A stretch of DNA of 64,000 bases from Caballeronia zhejiangensis. Its GTDB lineage: Bacteria > Pseudomonadota > Gammaproteobacteria > Burkholderiales > Burkholderiaceae. The notes under the pieces were generated by a model. That model saw only the letters and a list, made by a program, of their open reading frames with translations. It did not search any database and was not told the DNA's origin. Positions within the stretch are counted from its first letter, which is position 1. The number at the start of each line of letters is the position of its first letter. Below are positions 38,344-50,539 of the stretch, piece by piece. A program made the translations under genes and the position numbers. Location of the stretch: the NCBI RefSeq assembly GCF_000698575.1, contig NZ_JFHD01000009.1:1-64000 (forward strand), in the 5' to 3' direction.

Positions 38344-40547
38344 GGTGATTCGGGTTTCGATTTGGGTTCGTTCGGTTGCGCGGAACGCTTGCGCGCGGCA
38401 TCGACGGCGAGCAGGCGATCGGCGAAGGCATCGTCGAGAAACAGTTCGTCGACGGGCCGCGTGATGCGCCTTCTCCAGTTCGGATGCTCGTCGATGGAGC
38501 CGGGCAGATTCGGCTGCTCCACGAGCGCGAGCAAATCTTCGAGCGGATAGGTGACGAGCGGCGCGGGCGTCGCGGCGACGAAGGCGAGCGCCTCGTCGAC
38601 GGGCGCATTGTCGATATCGGGCGCCTCCACGTCATCCGGTGCGATGCCCGCGTCCTGAAACGCGCGCCACAGATGCGCGCGATCTTCGCCGCGTTCCTCG
38701 AGCGCGGCTTCGACGGCATCGCGACCATCGGCGCGCGCCATCGTCTGGCCGATCTTCGAGCGCCACACGATGTCCTCGCCGCGCCACCATCCGGTGACGG
38801 TCGGCAGATCGTGCGTCGTCGTCGTCGCGGTGACGCCGCTGTCCCATTCGCGCGGCGGTTTGAAGCCCGGCCCGTCCACTTCGCGCTCGAACCACAGCAC
38901 ACGAATGCCAAGCAAGCCGTGCTCCTGCAAGCGCTCGGTAAAGCCGGGCGGCACGGTGCCGAGATCCTCGCCGACGACGATCGCGCGATGCCGCCACGAT
39001 TCGAGCGCGATCAGCCGCAGCATGTCCTCGAGCGGATAGCGCAGATACGCGCCGTCCTTCGCGCTTTCGCCTTCGGGCACGAGCCACAGCCGGCGCAAGC
39101 CGAGTATGTGATCGATGCGGATGCCGCCCGCGCATTTGAACGCGCAACGCAGCATGTCGATGAACGCGGCGAAGCCTTGCGTACGCATCGCGCGCGGCGA
39201 GAACGTCGTGAGTCCCCACGATTGCCCGGCCTGGTTGAATAGATCCGGCGGCGCGCCGACCGACACGCCCGTGAGCATTTCATCGCGATACGACCATGCG
39301 TGGCTGCCCGCGCTGTCGCAACCGACGGCGAGATCCGCGACGAGCCCGACCGCCATGCCCGCATCGCGCGCGGCGTGTTGCGCGTGCAGGAGTCCCTTCG
39401 CGGCAAGCCATTGCGTGAAGAGATAAAAATCGACCTCGCGGCGATGCGCATCGGCGAATTCCGTCACCGCGTCGCTGCGCGGATCGCGCAACGCTTCGGG
39501 CCAGTTGCGCCAGTGACCTTCGCCGTTTTGCGCGATCTGCGCGGCCTGCAGCGCTTCGAAGCGCGCATGGTCTTCGAGCGGACGTCCGCCTTCCTCGACG
39601 AATGCGGCGAAGTCTTTCGCGAAGGGCGAATCGCGATCTTCGGAAAACGCGTCGAAGAGGGCGCGCAGAATCGCGAGGCGCGCTTTCGATGCGCGCGGCC
39701 AGTCGATCAGCGTCAGTCCTTCGAGTTCGGCGAGTTCCTTCGCGACGCCCGCTTTGTCGATCGCGGCGCGCGCGGCAGGCGCACCGAGCACCGCGGCAGG
39801 ATCGACGTGCGCGATGTTGAGAAAGAGCCGCGACGACGGCGAATACGGGCTGAACTTGTTCGGCTCGGCGCTGAACATCGCGTGCATCGGGCTGATCGCG
39901 ACGGCATGTCCGCCGCGCTTCGCAGTTTGCGTCGCGAGCGATGCGAGCGCGGTGAAATCGCCGATGCCGCCGTCGCCGTCACGCCGCAAGCCATACACTT
40001 GCGCCGCGACGCCCCACAGCGGCGGCGCCTTCGCCGCATCTTCGTGCAGCGTGCGCCACGCATCGTCGATGGTGTAGCAGCGCGCGGGCGCGACCGCGAG
40101 CGTCGTGCGATGGTCGTTGATGACGAGCGTGTGATAGCCCGGCTCCGCGATCGGCGAGAGCAGCGCGGTCTCGCCCTTCGGCGACGTGAAGCGCCCGTCG
40201 ATCACTTCGCCGCTTTCCAGTTCGATGCGATAGCGCGCGCCCTGTTTCGCCGCCGACACCGGCAGCGCGATGCCGCGATCCACTTCGGCCGTGATGAGCG
40301 GCGGCAGCTTGCGGCCGCTCATTTCGGCATCGACGGCGTTCATGCTCTGCTTGATCTGCGTGGCGTTGCCACACGGCAGGCCGAGCTTTTCGAGCAGAAT
40401 GCGCAGCGTCGTTTCAGGCACGCGCTGCGTGTTCTTGTGCGCGTCCTGCCATTCGATCTCGAAGCCCGCGCGCTCCGCGAGCGCCTCGATGCTGCTCACG
40501 GAACGCGTGGCGCCCGTCTGGGTCGTTTTCGTCGCGGCGGCGTTCAC
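38340..40547 (-). CDS. malQ: 4-alpha-glucanotransferase
   Basis: This 735-aa GH77 amylomaltase transfers glucan segments between maltodextrins and frees glucose. The catalytic motifs are GGIRIDHILGLRRLWLVPEG, VVGEDLGTVPPG and TTTHDLPTVTGWW. An N-terminal extension of about 200 residues precedes the barrel, as in E. coli-type MalQ. The start is a GTG whose GTGA overlaps the treZ stop, preceded by GGAAGG. The frame extends upstream inside treZ but has no ribosome-binding site there. Confidence 0.95.
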   Translation of the reverse strand: MNAAATKTTQTGATRSVSSIEALAERAGFEIEWQDAHKNTQRVPETTLRILLEKLGLPCGNATQIKQSMNAVDAEMSGRKLPPLITAEVDRGIALPVSAAKQGARYRIELESGEVIDGRFTSPKGETALLSPIAEPGYHTLVINDHRTTLAVAPARCYTIDDAWRTLHEDAAKAPPLWGVAAQVYGLRRDGDGGIGDFTALASLATQTAKRGGHAVAISPMHAMFSAEPNKFSPYSPSSRLFLNIAHVDPAAVLGAPAARAAIDKAGVAKELAELEGLTLIDWPRASKARLAILRALFDAFSEDRDSPFAKDFAAFVEEGGRPLEDHARFEALQAAQIAQNGEGHWRNWPEALRDPRSDAVTEFADAHRREVDFYLFTQWLAAKGLLHAQHAARDAGMAVGLVADLAVGCDSAGSHAWSYRDEMLTGVSVGAPPDLFNQAGQSWGLTTFSPRAMRTQGFAAFIDMLRCAFKCAGGIRIDHILGLRRLWLVPEGESAKDGAYLRYPLEDMLRLIALESWRHRAIVVGEDLGTVPPGFTERLQEHGLLGIRVLWFEREVDGPGFKPPREWDSGVTATTTTHDLPTVTGWWRGEDIVWRSKIGQTMARADGRDAVEAALEERGEDRAHLWRAFQDAGIAPDDVEAPDIDNAPVDEALAFVAATPAPLVTYPLEDLLALVEQPNLPGSIDEHPNWRRRITRPVDELFLDDAFADRLLAVDAARKRSAQPNEPKSKPESP

Positions 40548-42442
40548 GAGACTTTTCCTTCCGCGGATGCCGGTTCGAAGCGGCGCGCGTCGTGCGCAAT
40601 CGCATATTCGTTCACTTCGCCGGTGATCCACGCGATGAACGTGCGGGCGCCGAGTTCGCCGTTACGCACGCGATCCTGCGCGCGCGCCGGGGTCTCGAAG
40701 ATGATCTTGCCCGGCGGCTGCTTGTCGAGCGCGACAGCCGCGTCGCCGAGATTGAGCGCGATGGAGAGCGTTTCGCCGTCGCCGAGCTTCCAGCGCGCGA
40801 CGAGCGCCTTGTCGCCGAGCACGTCCGCGCCGAGCGCTTTGGCGCCCTTCAGACGCGGCGTGATGAGCTTCGCGCGCACCGTCAACGCCGATCGATAGAA
40901 GTGCAGCCATTCGAGCCGGTCTTCTTCGTCCTGCTTGTCGCTGATCTTCGGCGAGGACATGTCGAGCGTTTTCTCGTCGTTCGGATCGGGAATCTGCGCG
41001 CGGCGCTTTTCGTCGGTGAATGCGGAGAACTTCGCGAATTCCTTGCGACGGCCTTCGCGCACCGCATCGGCGAGTTGATCGTGATAGTCGGTGAAGAAGA
41101 GGAACGGCTGCCTCGATCCGTATTGCTCTTCCATGAAAAGCAGCGGAATCTGCGGCGAAAGCAGCAGAAGGCCGGTTGCGGCGAAGAGCGATTCGTCGTC
41201 GGTCAATGCGCGCAGGCGATCGCCCATCGCGCGATTGCCGATCTGATCGTGGTTCTGCAGGAACGCGACGAAGCGCGTGGGCGGCAGATGCGCGCTCGGT
41301 TCGCCGCGCGGCTTGCCGTCATGAATCGGCGACGGATCGCCCTGATACGCGAAACCTTCGCTGAGAATGCGCGCGAGCTTTTCGATCGGCTTGTCGGAAT
41401 ACGCGCCGTAGTAGCTCTCGTCCTCGCCGGTCAGCAGAACGTGCAGCGTGTTGTGCGCGTCGTCGTTCCATTGCGCGTCGAAATGCGTTTCCAGCAGATT
41501 CGCCGTGTTGTGCTCGTTCTCGAGCACGAGATGCACATGACGCCCCGCCTCGACGGAACTGCGGATGCGATGCGCCAGTTCGCGCAGCCATTCGTCATCG
41601 TTGATCGCGTGCACCGCGTCGAGGCGCAGGCCATCGAAACGATATTCGTTGAGCCAGTACAGGGCATTGTCGAAGAAAAAGTCGCGCACTTGCGGGCGCT
41701 CGAAGTCGATCGCCGGGCCCCACGGCGTGTTCACGCCTTCGCGGAAGAAGGTTTTCGCATACGCGTGCAGATAATTGCCGTCCGGTCCGAAGTGGTTGTA
41801 GACGACATCGAGAAAGACCATCAGGCCGAGACCGTGCGCGGTGTCGACGAGCCTCTTCAGATCTTCGGGACGGCCATACGCCGAGTCAGGCGCGTAGGGC
41901 AACACGCCGTCGTAGCCCCAGTTGCGCGTGCCGGAGAAATCGTTGAGCGGCATCAGCTCGATGGCCGTCACGCCGAGTTGCGCGAGTTCGGGCAGGCGCG
42001 CGGTGACGCCCGCGAAACCGCCCATCGCGCCGACGTGCAGTTCGTAAAGCACGGTTTCTTCCCACGGCCGGCCGTGCCAGTTCGTGTGCGTCCATCGATA
42101 CGCGCGCGGGTCGATGACTTCGCTCGGTCCATGCACGTCCTGCGGCTGATAGCGCGAGGCGGGATCGGGCACGGCGAGGTCCTCGTCGAGCCGATAGCGA
42201 TACAGCGTGCCCGCGCCGCCATCGGCTTCGGCTTCGAACCAACCGTCGCCGGTCGGCTGCATGTCGACGCGTTCGGGCGTGCCGCCCGCGCGCAGGATTT
42301 CCACTTGCACGGCATCGCGCGATGGCGCCCAGAAACGAAAGCGCGTGCGCGGATTGTCGCGTGCGGCGCCCGTTAGATGAGCGCCGAAAGGAAGGCAATA
42401 CGCATATTGATGCTTGTGCGGATCGATCGGACGTTCGGACAT
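40544..42442 (-). CDS. treZ: Malto-oligosyltrehalose trehalohydrolase
   Basis: This 632-aa GH13 enzyme cuts trehalose from the TreY product. An N-terminal CBM48-like domain (about 10-100, RFRFWAPSRDAVQVEI) precedes the barrel. Barrel motifs are [38 protein letters not shown] and FLQNHDQIGNRAMGDR. AGGA precedes the ATG. It overlaps malQ by 4 bases and follows glgX by 46. Confidence 0.96.
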   Translation of the reverse strand: MSERPIDPHKHQYAYCLPFGAHLTGAARDNPRTRFRFWAPSRDAVQVEILRAGGTPERVDMQPTGDGWFEAEADGGAGTLYRYRLDEDLAVPDPASRYQPQDVHGPSEVIDPRAYRWTHTNWHGRPWEETVLYELHVGAMGGFAGVTARLPELAQLGVTAIELMPLNDFSGTRNWGYDGVLPYAPDSAYGRPEDLKRLVDTAHGLGLMVFLDVVYNHFGPDGNYLHAYAKTFFREGVNTPWGPAIDFERPQVRDFFFDNALYWLNEYRFDGLRLDAVHAINDDEWLRELAHRIRSSVEAGRHVHLVLENEHNTANLLETHFDAQWNDDAHNTLHVLLTGEDESYYGAYSDKPIEKLARILSEGFAYQGDPSPIHDGKPRGEPSAHLPPTRFVAFLQNHDQIGNRAMGDRLRALTDDESLFAATGLLLLSPQIPLLFMEEQYGSRQPFLFFTDYHDQLADAVREGRRKEFAKFSAFTDEKRRAQIPDPNDEKTLDMSSPKISDKQDEEDRLEWLHFYRSALTVRAKLITPRLKGAKALGADVLGDKALVARWKLGDGETLSIALNLGDAAVALDKQPPGKIIFETPARAQDRVRNGELGARTFIAWITGEVNEYAIAHDARRFEPASAEGKVS

Positions 42443-42488
42443 GATTTCCTGCCTCTAATGCTGCGGTGGACTGCGTATGGGTTGTGCG

Positions 42489-44714
42489 TCAGTGAGGCGA
42501 ATCGATCTCGGAATCGCGATGCGAGGGCATCGTGCCCGGATCGGGCGGCAATGCCGTCAGAAGACGCGGCCCCTGATGCGCGCCCGCCATCCAGACCGCT
42601 TGCCAGTCGGCATCGCCGGTCGGCTCGGCCAGCATCACCACGACGCTGTGCGCGGCCACTTCCAACTCGTTGCCGACGAGAGGCCGCGTCACCGAATCGG
42701 GCTCCGCGCTATCCAGGAGCACGTTCCATTCCAAGTGCGGCGCGGGCGGTGTGAACACGAGCCTTTGCGACGATGCATTGAACATGAGCAGCAGCACGTC
42801 GATTTCACCGTCGACGCCCGGGCCCGCGCGCCGCAGCGTGAGCGCGCGGCCTTCCGGATCCTGCCATGCTTCGATCGCGAGCGCGTTGCCGCGTTCATCG
42901 AACCAACTGACATCGTAGAGTCCCGGCAGCACTTCGCGGTCGCCGTAAAGGAAGCGCGTTTCGCGCAACACCGGGTAGTTTTTGCGCAGTGCAATAACTT
43001 TCGCGACGAACTCCGTCATCTCGACGCCGGCGGGCCTTTGCGCCGCGTCCCAGTCGATCCACGAAATCTCGTTGTCCTGGCAATAGGCATTGTTGTTGCC
43101 CTGCTGCGTGCGGCCGAATTCGTCGCCGCCGAGAAGCATCGGCGTGCCGAGCGAGAGCAGCGTCGTCGCGATCATCGAGCGGGCGAGACGCGCGCGCACT
43201 TCGAGAATCGCGGGATCGTCGGTCGGACCTTCGATGCCCCAGTTCGCGCTGCAATTCTCGTTGTGGCCGTCGTTGTTGCCTTCCTGATTCGCTTCGTTGT
43301 GCTTGTGCGAATACGCGGTGACGTCCGCAAGCGTGAAGCCGTCGTGCGACGCGACGAAGTTCACCGACGCCCATGGTTTCCTGAAGCGCCGGTTGAAAAG
43401 TTCCGCCGAGCCGGTGAGACGCGCGGCGAGATCGGGGCGCATGCCGGCATCGCCGCGCCAGAAACGCCGGACGCCATCGCGATACTTGTCGTTCCATTCC
43501 GCGAAGCCCGGCGGATGATTGCCGACCTGATAGCCGTCCGGCCCGATATCCCACGGCTCGGAGATGAGCTTGCGCGTGGAGAGAACGGGATCCTGGCGCA
43601 CGGCATCGAAGAAGCCCGAGCCGGGATCGAAGCCGTGGCCTTCGCGGCCGAGCGTGACGCCGAGATCGAAGCGGAAGCCGTCGATGTTGAACGCCGTGCA
43701 CCAGTAGCGCAGCGAGTCCATCACCATCTGCAAGACGCGCGGATGCGACAGATTCACCGTATTGCCGCAGCCGGTTTCGTTGATGTAGTGACGTTCGTCG
43801 CCGGGAATGAGGCGGTAGTAGCTTGCGTTGTCGAGGCCGCGCCACGAGACGGTCGGGCCGAGTTCGTTGCCTTCGCAAGTGTGGTTATAGACGACGTCGA
43901 GAATCACTTCGATGCCCGCCGCGTGCAGTTGACGTACGGCGATACGCATTTCGTTGAGCCGATGCGTCGACAGATAGGAAGGCTCTGGCGCGAAGAACGC
44001 GGCGGTGTTGTAGCCCCAGTAATTCCTGAGACTGCGTTCGACGAGAAAGCGGTCGTTGAGAAACGCGTGCACCGGAAGAAATTCGACGGCGGTGATGCCG
44101 AGCTTCTGCAAGTGCTCGATGAACCAAGGCGACGATAGCGCGGCGAAGGTGCCGCGTTCGTGCTGGCGGATGTCGTGGCGCATCATCGATGCACCGCGCA
44201 CGTGCGTTTCGTAGACGATGGTTTCGCCCCAGGGCGTGTCGGGGCGCACGTCGCGCGACCAGTCGAAGGCGTCGTCGGTGACGATGCATTTGGGCATCGC
44301 GGGTGCGGAGTCGCGGCGATCCATCGACATGTCGAGGCGATTCGAATGCACGCGATAGCCGAAGAGGGCGTCGGACCATCGCCAGGGGCCGACGAGCTTT
44401 TTCGCGTAGGGATCGAGCAGCAGCTTGTGGGGATTGAAGCGATGACCTTGCTGCGGCTGATACGGGCCATGCGCGCGAAAGCCGTAGACGGTGCCGGGGT
44501 GCGCGCCGGGGAGATAGCCGTGCCAGATTTCGTCGGTGCACTCGGGCAGGTCGAAGCGCATCAGTTCCTTGCGGCCGGTGCTGTCGAAGAGACATACCTC
44601 GATGCGATGAGCATTCGATGAGAACACCGCGAAGTTGACGCCCAGACCGTCCCAGTTGGCTCCGAGCGGGTAGGGCGCGCCCGGGAGCAACTTGTCGGGG
44701 AGTGCATTTGCCAT
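42489..44714 (-). CDS. glgX: Glycogen debranching enzyme
   Basis: This 741-aa isoamylase-type GH13 enzyme hydrolyses alpha-1,6 branches of limit glycogen. After a CBM48 domain (about 15-110, GVNFAVFSSNAHRIEVCLFD) come VILDVVYNHTCEGNELGPT, FNIDGFRFDLGVTLGREGHG, LISEPWDIGPDGYQVG and NFVASHDGFTLADVTAY. AAGGA precedes the ATG. A miniature copy of the palindromic repeat separates it from glgB. In the cycle it supplies linear dextrins to MalQ and TreY. Confidence 0.96.
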   Translation of the reverse strand: MANALPDKLLPGAPYPLGANWDGLGVNFAVFSSNAHRIEVCLFDSTGRKELMRFDLPECTDEIWHGYLPGAHPGTVYGFRAHGPYQPQQGHRFNPHKLLLDPYAKKLVGPWRWSDALFGYRVHSNRLDMSMDRRDSAPAMPKCIVTDDAFDWSRDVRPDTPWGETIVYETHVRGASMMRHDIRQHERGTFAALSSPWFIEHLQKLGITAVEFLPVHAFLNDRFLVERSLRNYWGYNTAAFFAPEPSYLSTHRLNEMRIAVRQLHAAGIEVILDVVYNHTCEGNELGPTVSWRGLDNASYYRLIPGDERHYINETGCGNTVNLSHPRVLQMVMDSLRYWCTAFNIDGFRFDLGVTLGREGHGFDPGSGFFDAVRQDPVLSTRKLISEPWDIGPDGYQVGNHPPGFAEWNDKYRDGVRRFWRGDAGMRPDLAARLTGSAELFNRRFRKPWASVNFVASHDGFTLADVTAYSHKHNEANQEGNNDGHNENCSANWGIEGPTDDPAILEVRARLARSMIATTLLSLGTPMLLGGDEFGRTQQGNNNAYCQDNEISWIDWDAAQRPAGVEMTEFVAKVIALRKNYPVLRETRFLYGDREVLPGLYDVSWFDERGNALAIEAWQDPEGRALTLRRAGPGVDGEIDVLLLMFNASSQRLVFTPPAPHLEWNVLLDSAEPDSVTRPLVGNELEVAAHSVVVMLAEPTGDADWQAVWMAGAHQGPRLLTALPPDPGTMPSHRDSEIDSPH

Positions 44715-44790
44715 GTTGGCGCATCCTTTTGGGGTTTTTCTGCCTTTTCTGTTTCCTGCTCTTGTTCTTCGTATTGCTTGCGCTTCTATG

Positions 44791-44870
44791 GAATCCCGGT
44801 TTCTTAGTGGTCTATCAGCACTGCCCTGTGCGGGGCAACGCTGATAGACCGACGCGATTACGGGATCCGG
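44791..44870. repeat. Miniature palindrome related to the 633-bp repeat
   Basis: This 80-bp hairpin contains the perfect pair GGTCTATCAGC (44809-44819) / GCTGATAGACC (44840-44850), an inner TGCCC/GGGCA pair and an outer TCCCG/CGGGA pair. The sequence matches only the two termini of the repeat at 34698-35330 (TTCTTAGTGGTCTAT...GCACTGCCC and ...GACGCG...CGGGATCCGGCGA). It looks like a copy with its interior deleted. It lies between glgB and glgX in the same operon and could reduce read-through. Confidence 0.85.
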
Positions 44871-44885
44871 CGAAAAAAAAGACCA

Positions 44886-47097
<2,212 letters not shown>

Positions 47098-47123
<26 letters not shown>

Positions 47124-50100
47124 CCGGATTGTCCTTGTTGGCTCCGAATACGGGTCGCGTGCCCGGAGCGGGCGGCTCGCCCGTATCTCCCAGCAGGCGG
47201 CTCGCGAGCGACGCGAGACCCCGCAACGGAAGGCCGATCCAGGTCGGCCGGTTCGCTGCTTCGTAGCGGATTTCGTAAGCGGCCTTCTCGATCAGGAAAA
47301 GATCGAGCAACGGCTGAAACACGTCTTCGGCCGCGATCGTTTCGGGCGACGTGGCGATCGCCCCGGTGTACTCCCGCAAAAAGCTCTCCTCGGCGAACGC
47401 GCGCAGGCGTTCGAAGAGCGCCCGCTTGCGATCCGCCGTCTGCGCGGGCGCGTTTTCCGTCGTCGATTGCGCTGCCGCGCTCGCATACGACAGCGAACGC
47501 AACAGGCCCGCGACGTCGCGCAGCGGACTCGTCTTTTTGCGGCGTTCGTCGAGCGGTCGCGCGGGCTCGCCTTCGAAGTCGATGAGATACGCATCGCCTT
47601 GCGCCATCAGCACCTGGCCCAGGTGGAAATCGCCGTGGATGCGGATGCACAACGCATCGGCATCGGGCGCGACGAGCTTCTTGACCGTATCGACGAGCAG
47701 TTCACGCCGGTCGAGCAGACTTTGCGCGAGGAAACGGTCGTGCTCGTTGAATTCGCCGATCTTCTGCGCGAGGATGTCGAGCGCCGATTCGAGCAGCTTC
47801 AGCGTGCCGTCGATCCAGCCCTCGACGTCCTCGGCCGATGCGCGCTGCGGCGAGAACGCTTCGTCTTCCGTCGGCGATGCGAGCGCGACGTGCAGTTCGC
47901 CCAGCCGCTTGCCGATGATGCCCGCGATGTTGCCGTAGCCCGCTAAACCTTCCGCCTGCGCGTCGCGTTCCTGCGCGTGCTCTTCGGATTCGACCGCGAC
48001 CGCGAGCTCATCGACGGTGCGGCGCAGATAGTCGAGCGCGTAGTTCCACGCATCGCCCTGATTGTCGATGTAACCCTGCAGGATGATGAGCGTATGCGGC
48101 ACGCCCTGCGGATCGACGCGCACGACTTCGCCGTAGAGCGGGCCGGTGTTCGCGTAGCCGAGTTGCGTCAGATAGCGGCTCATTTCCGCTTCGGGGTGAA
48201 TGCCGCCCACGACGCGACGCACGAGCTTGAGCACGATCTTGTCGCCGATCACGAGCGAGCTGTTGCTCTGTTCGGCGGCGAGCCAGCGGATCTCGGGCGG
48301 ATCGGCGGGATAGAGATTGAGCGTGTCGAAGAGCTCGGTCGGAATGAAGCGGATCTCGCTCTTTTGCACCGTCGGCACGACCGCGCGCTCCTTGAGCTTG
48401 CGGATCACGCCATAGGTGAATTGCGGCACCGAGAACGCATCGGTCAAATGCCCGATGTTGCGGTTGCGCCGCACGCGCGCGAGCGCGAGCTGCATGTAGA
48501 GCGGCGACGTCGTCTCCGTGCCCCACGCGATCGACAGCGGCAACACGTAGCGCTCGCAATGATCGCCGACATCGGCTTCGATCTCGGTGAACGCGAAGCC
48601 CGCGCCTTCGATCGTGGTCAGCGCGGCGAGGCGCACCGCATGCAGCTTCTGATCCTTCGATGCGAACCAGCGGCGCTTGCTCAGATAGTTCGGCAGCACT
48701 TCCGATTCGAGCAGCCGGACGTTTTCCGGCGTCGGGCCGGTCTGGCCGGCGCGAATCACCATCGTGACGAACTCGGGCAATTGCTCGGACGGCGCCTGCG
48801 CCCACGCGGGCCGCATGTTGCCCGGGCAAAGCTGGAACCACAGGAAGCCGTAGGGCGGGAACGTGAGCAGATACGTGAGCTTGCCGATAGCCGGGAACGG
48901 CGAATCGGCGGTCATTTCGAGCGGCACGGAGCCGTCGAATTCCGACAGATCCAGCTCCACCGCTTGCGGCGCACGCGAAAGATTCGCGACGCACAGGATC
49001 GGCGGCTCGCCTTCGAGTTCGCGCAGATACGCGAGGATCTTGCGATTCGCGGGCCGCAAGAAGCGGATCGTGCCGCGGCCGAACGCATGCTTCGAGCGGC
49101 GCACCGCGAGCATCTTGCGCGTCCAGTTCAGCAGCGAATGCGGATCGCGGCTTTGCGATTCGACGTTCACCGCGTCATAGCCGTAGAGCGAGCCCATCAC
49201 GGGCGGCAGCACGAGTTGCTCGGGATCGGCGCGCGAGAAACCGCCGTTGCGGTCGGACGACCATTGCATCGGCGTGCGCACGCCGTCGCGATCGCCCAAG
49301 TGGATGTTGTCGCCCATGCCGAGCTCGTCGCCGTAATAGATCACGGGCGTGCCGGGCATCGACAGCAGCAGCGAATTGATGAGCTCGATGCGGCGCCGGT
49401 CGCGTTCCATCAGCGGCGCGAGACGGCGGCGAATGCCGAGGTTCAGGCGCGCGCGGCGATCGCTCGCATATGTGTTCCACAAGTAGTCGCGCTCGGAGTC
49501 GGTGACCATTTCGAGCGTGAGTTCATCGTGATTGCGCAGGAAGATCGCCCATTGATTGGTTTCGGCGAGGTCCGGCGTCTGCCGCATGATGTCCGTGATC
49601 GGAAAGCGATCCTCGCTCGCGATCGACATATAGATGCGCGGCATCAGCGGGAAGTGAAACGCCATGTGGCATTCGTCTTCGTCGCCGAAGTATTCCTTCA
49701 CGTCTTCCGGCCACTGGTTCGCTTCCGCGAGCAGCATGCGGTTCGGATACTCCGCGTCGATGGTGGCGCGAATCTTTTTGAGGATCTGGTGCGTCTCGGG
49801 CAGATTCTCGTTGTTCGTGCCTTCGCGCTCGACGAGATACGGCACCGCGTCCAGCCGCAGCCCGTCGATGCCCATGTCGAGCCAGAAGCGCATCACGGAG
49901 AGCACTTCCTTGATGACCGCCGGGTTATCGAAGTTCAGGTCGGGCTGATGCGCGTAGAAGCGATGCCAGTAATACTGGCCCGCGACCGGATCGTGCGTCC
50001 AGTTCGAAGGTTCCGAGTCGATGAAGATGATGCGCGTCTCTTCGTACTTCTTGTCCGTGTCGGACCACACGTAGTAGTTGCGATGATTCGATCCCGGCTT

Positions 50101-50496
50101 CGCATGACGCGCGCGCTGAAACCACGGATGCTGATCCGACGTGTGATTGATGACCAGTTCGGTGATCACGCGTATGCCGCGCGCGTGCGCTTCCTGAATG
50201 AAGCGCTTGACGTCCGCGATCGTGCCGTAGTCCGGATGCACGTTTCGATAGTCTGCGATGTCGTAGCCGTCGTCGCGGCGCGGCGACGGATAGAACGGCA
50301 GCAGCCAGATCGCATCGACGCCCAGCTCCGCGATGTAGTCGAGCTTCGCGAGCAGGCCGGGAAAATCGCCGATGCCGTCGTTGTTCGCATCGAAGAAAGA
50401 CTTGATGTGAACCTGATAGATGATCGCGTCCTTGTACCAAAGCGGATCGTCGTTGAGAATCGACGCCTTCTTGTTGCGCTTCACCCTTGTATCCAC
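47098..50496 (-). CDS. treS: Trehalose synthase fused to maltokinase
   Basis: This 1132-aa bifunctional protein has an N-terminal GH13 trehalose synthase (about 15-560) with nucleophile Asp216 ([10 protein letters not shown]), acid Glu258 ([12 protein letters not shown]) and Asp324 ([11 protein letters not shown]). The C-terminal kinase-like maltokinase (about 640-1100) carries [14 protein letters not shown] and [17 protein letters not shown]. It turns trehalose into maltose and then, with ATP, maltose-1-phosphate for GlgE. The start is the GTG at 50496, six bases after GGAG. The TreS-Mak fusion is common in proteobacteria with the GlgE pathway. Confidence 0.95.
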
Positions 50497-50539
50497 GTTT
50501 CGCTCCAATGTTCTTGGTGTGCTTTCGTACGTCGATGAA

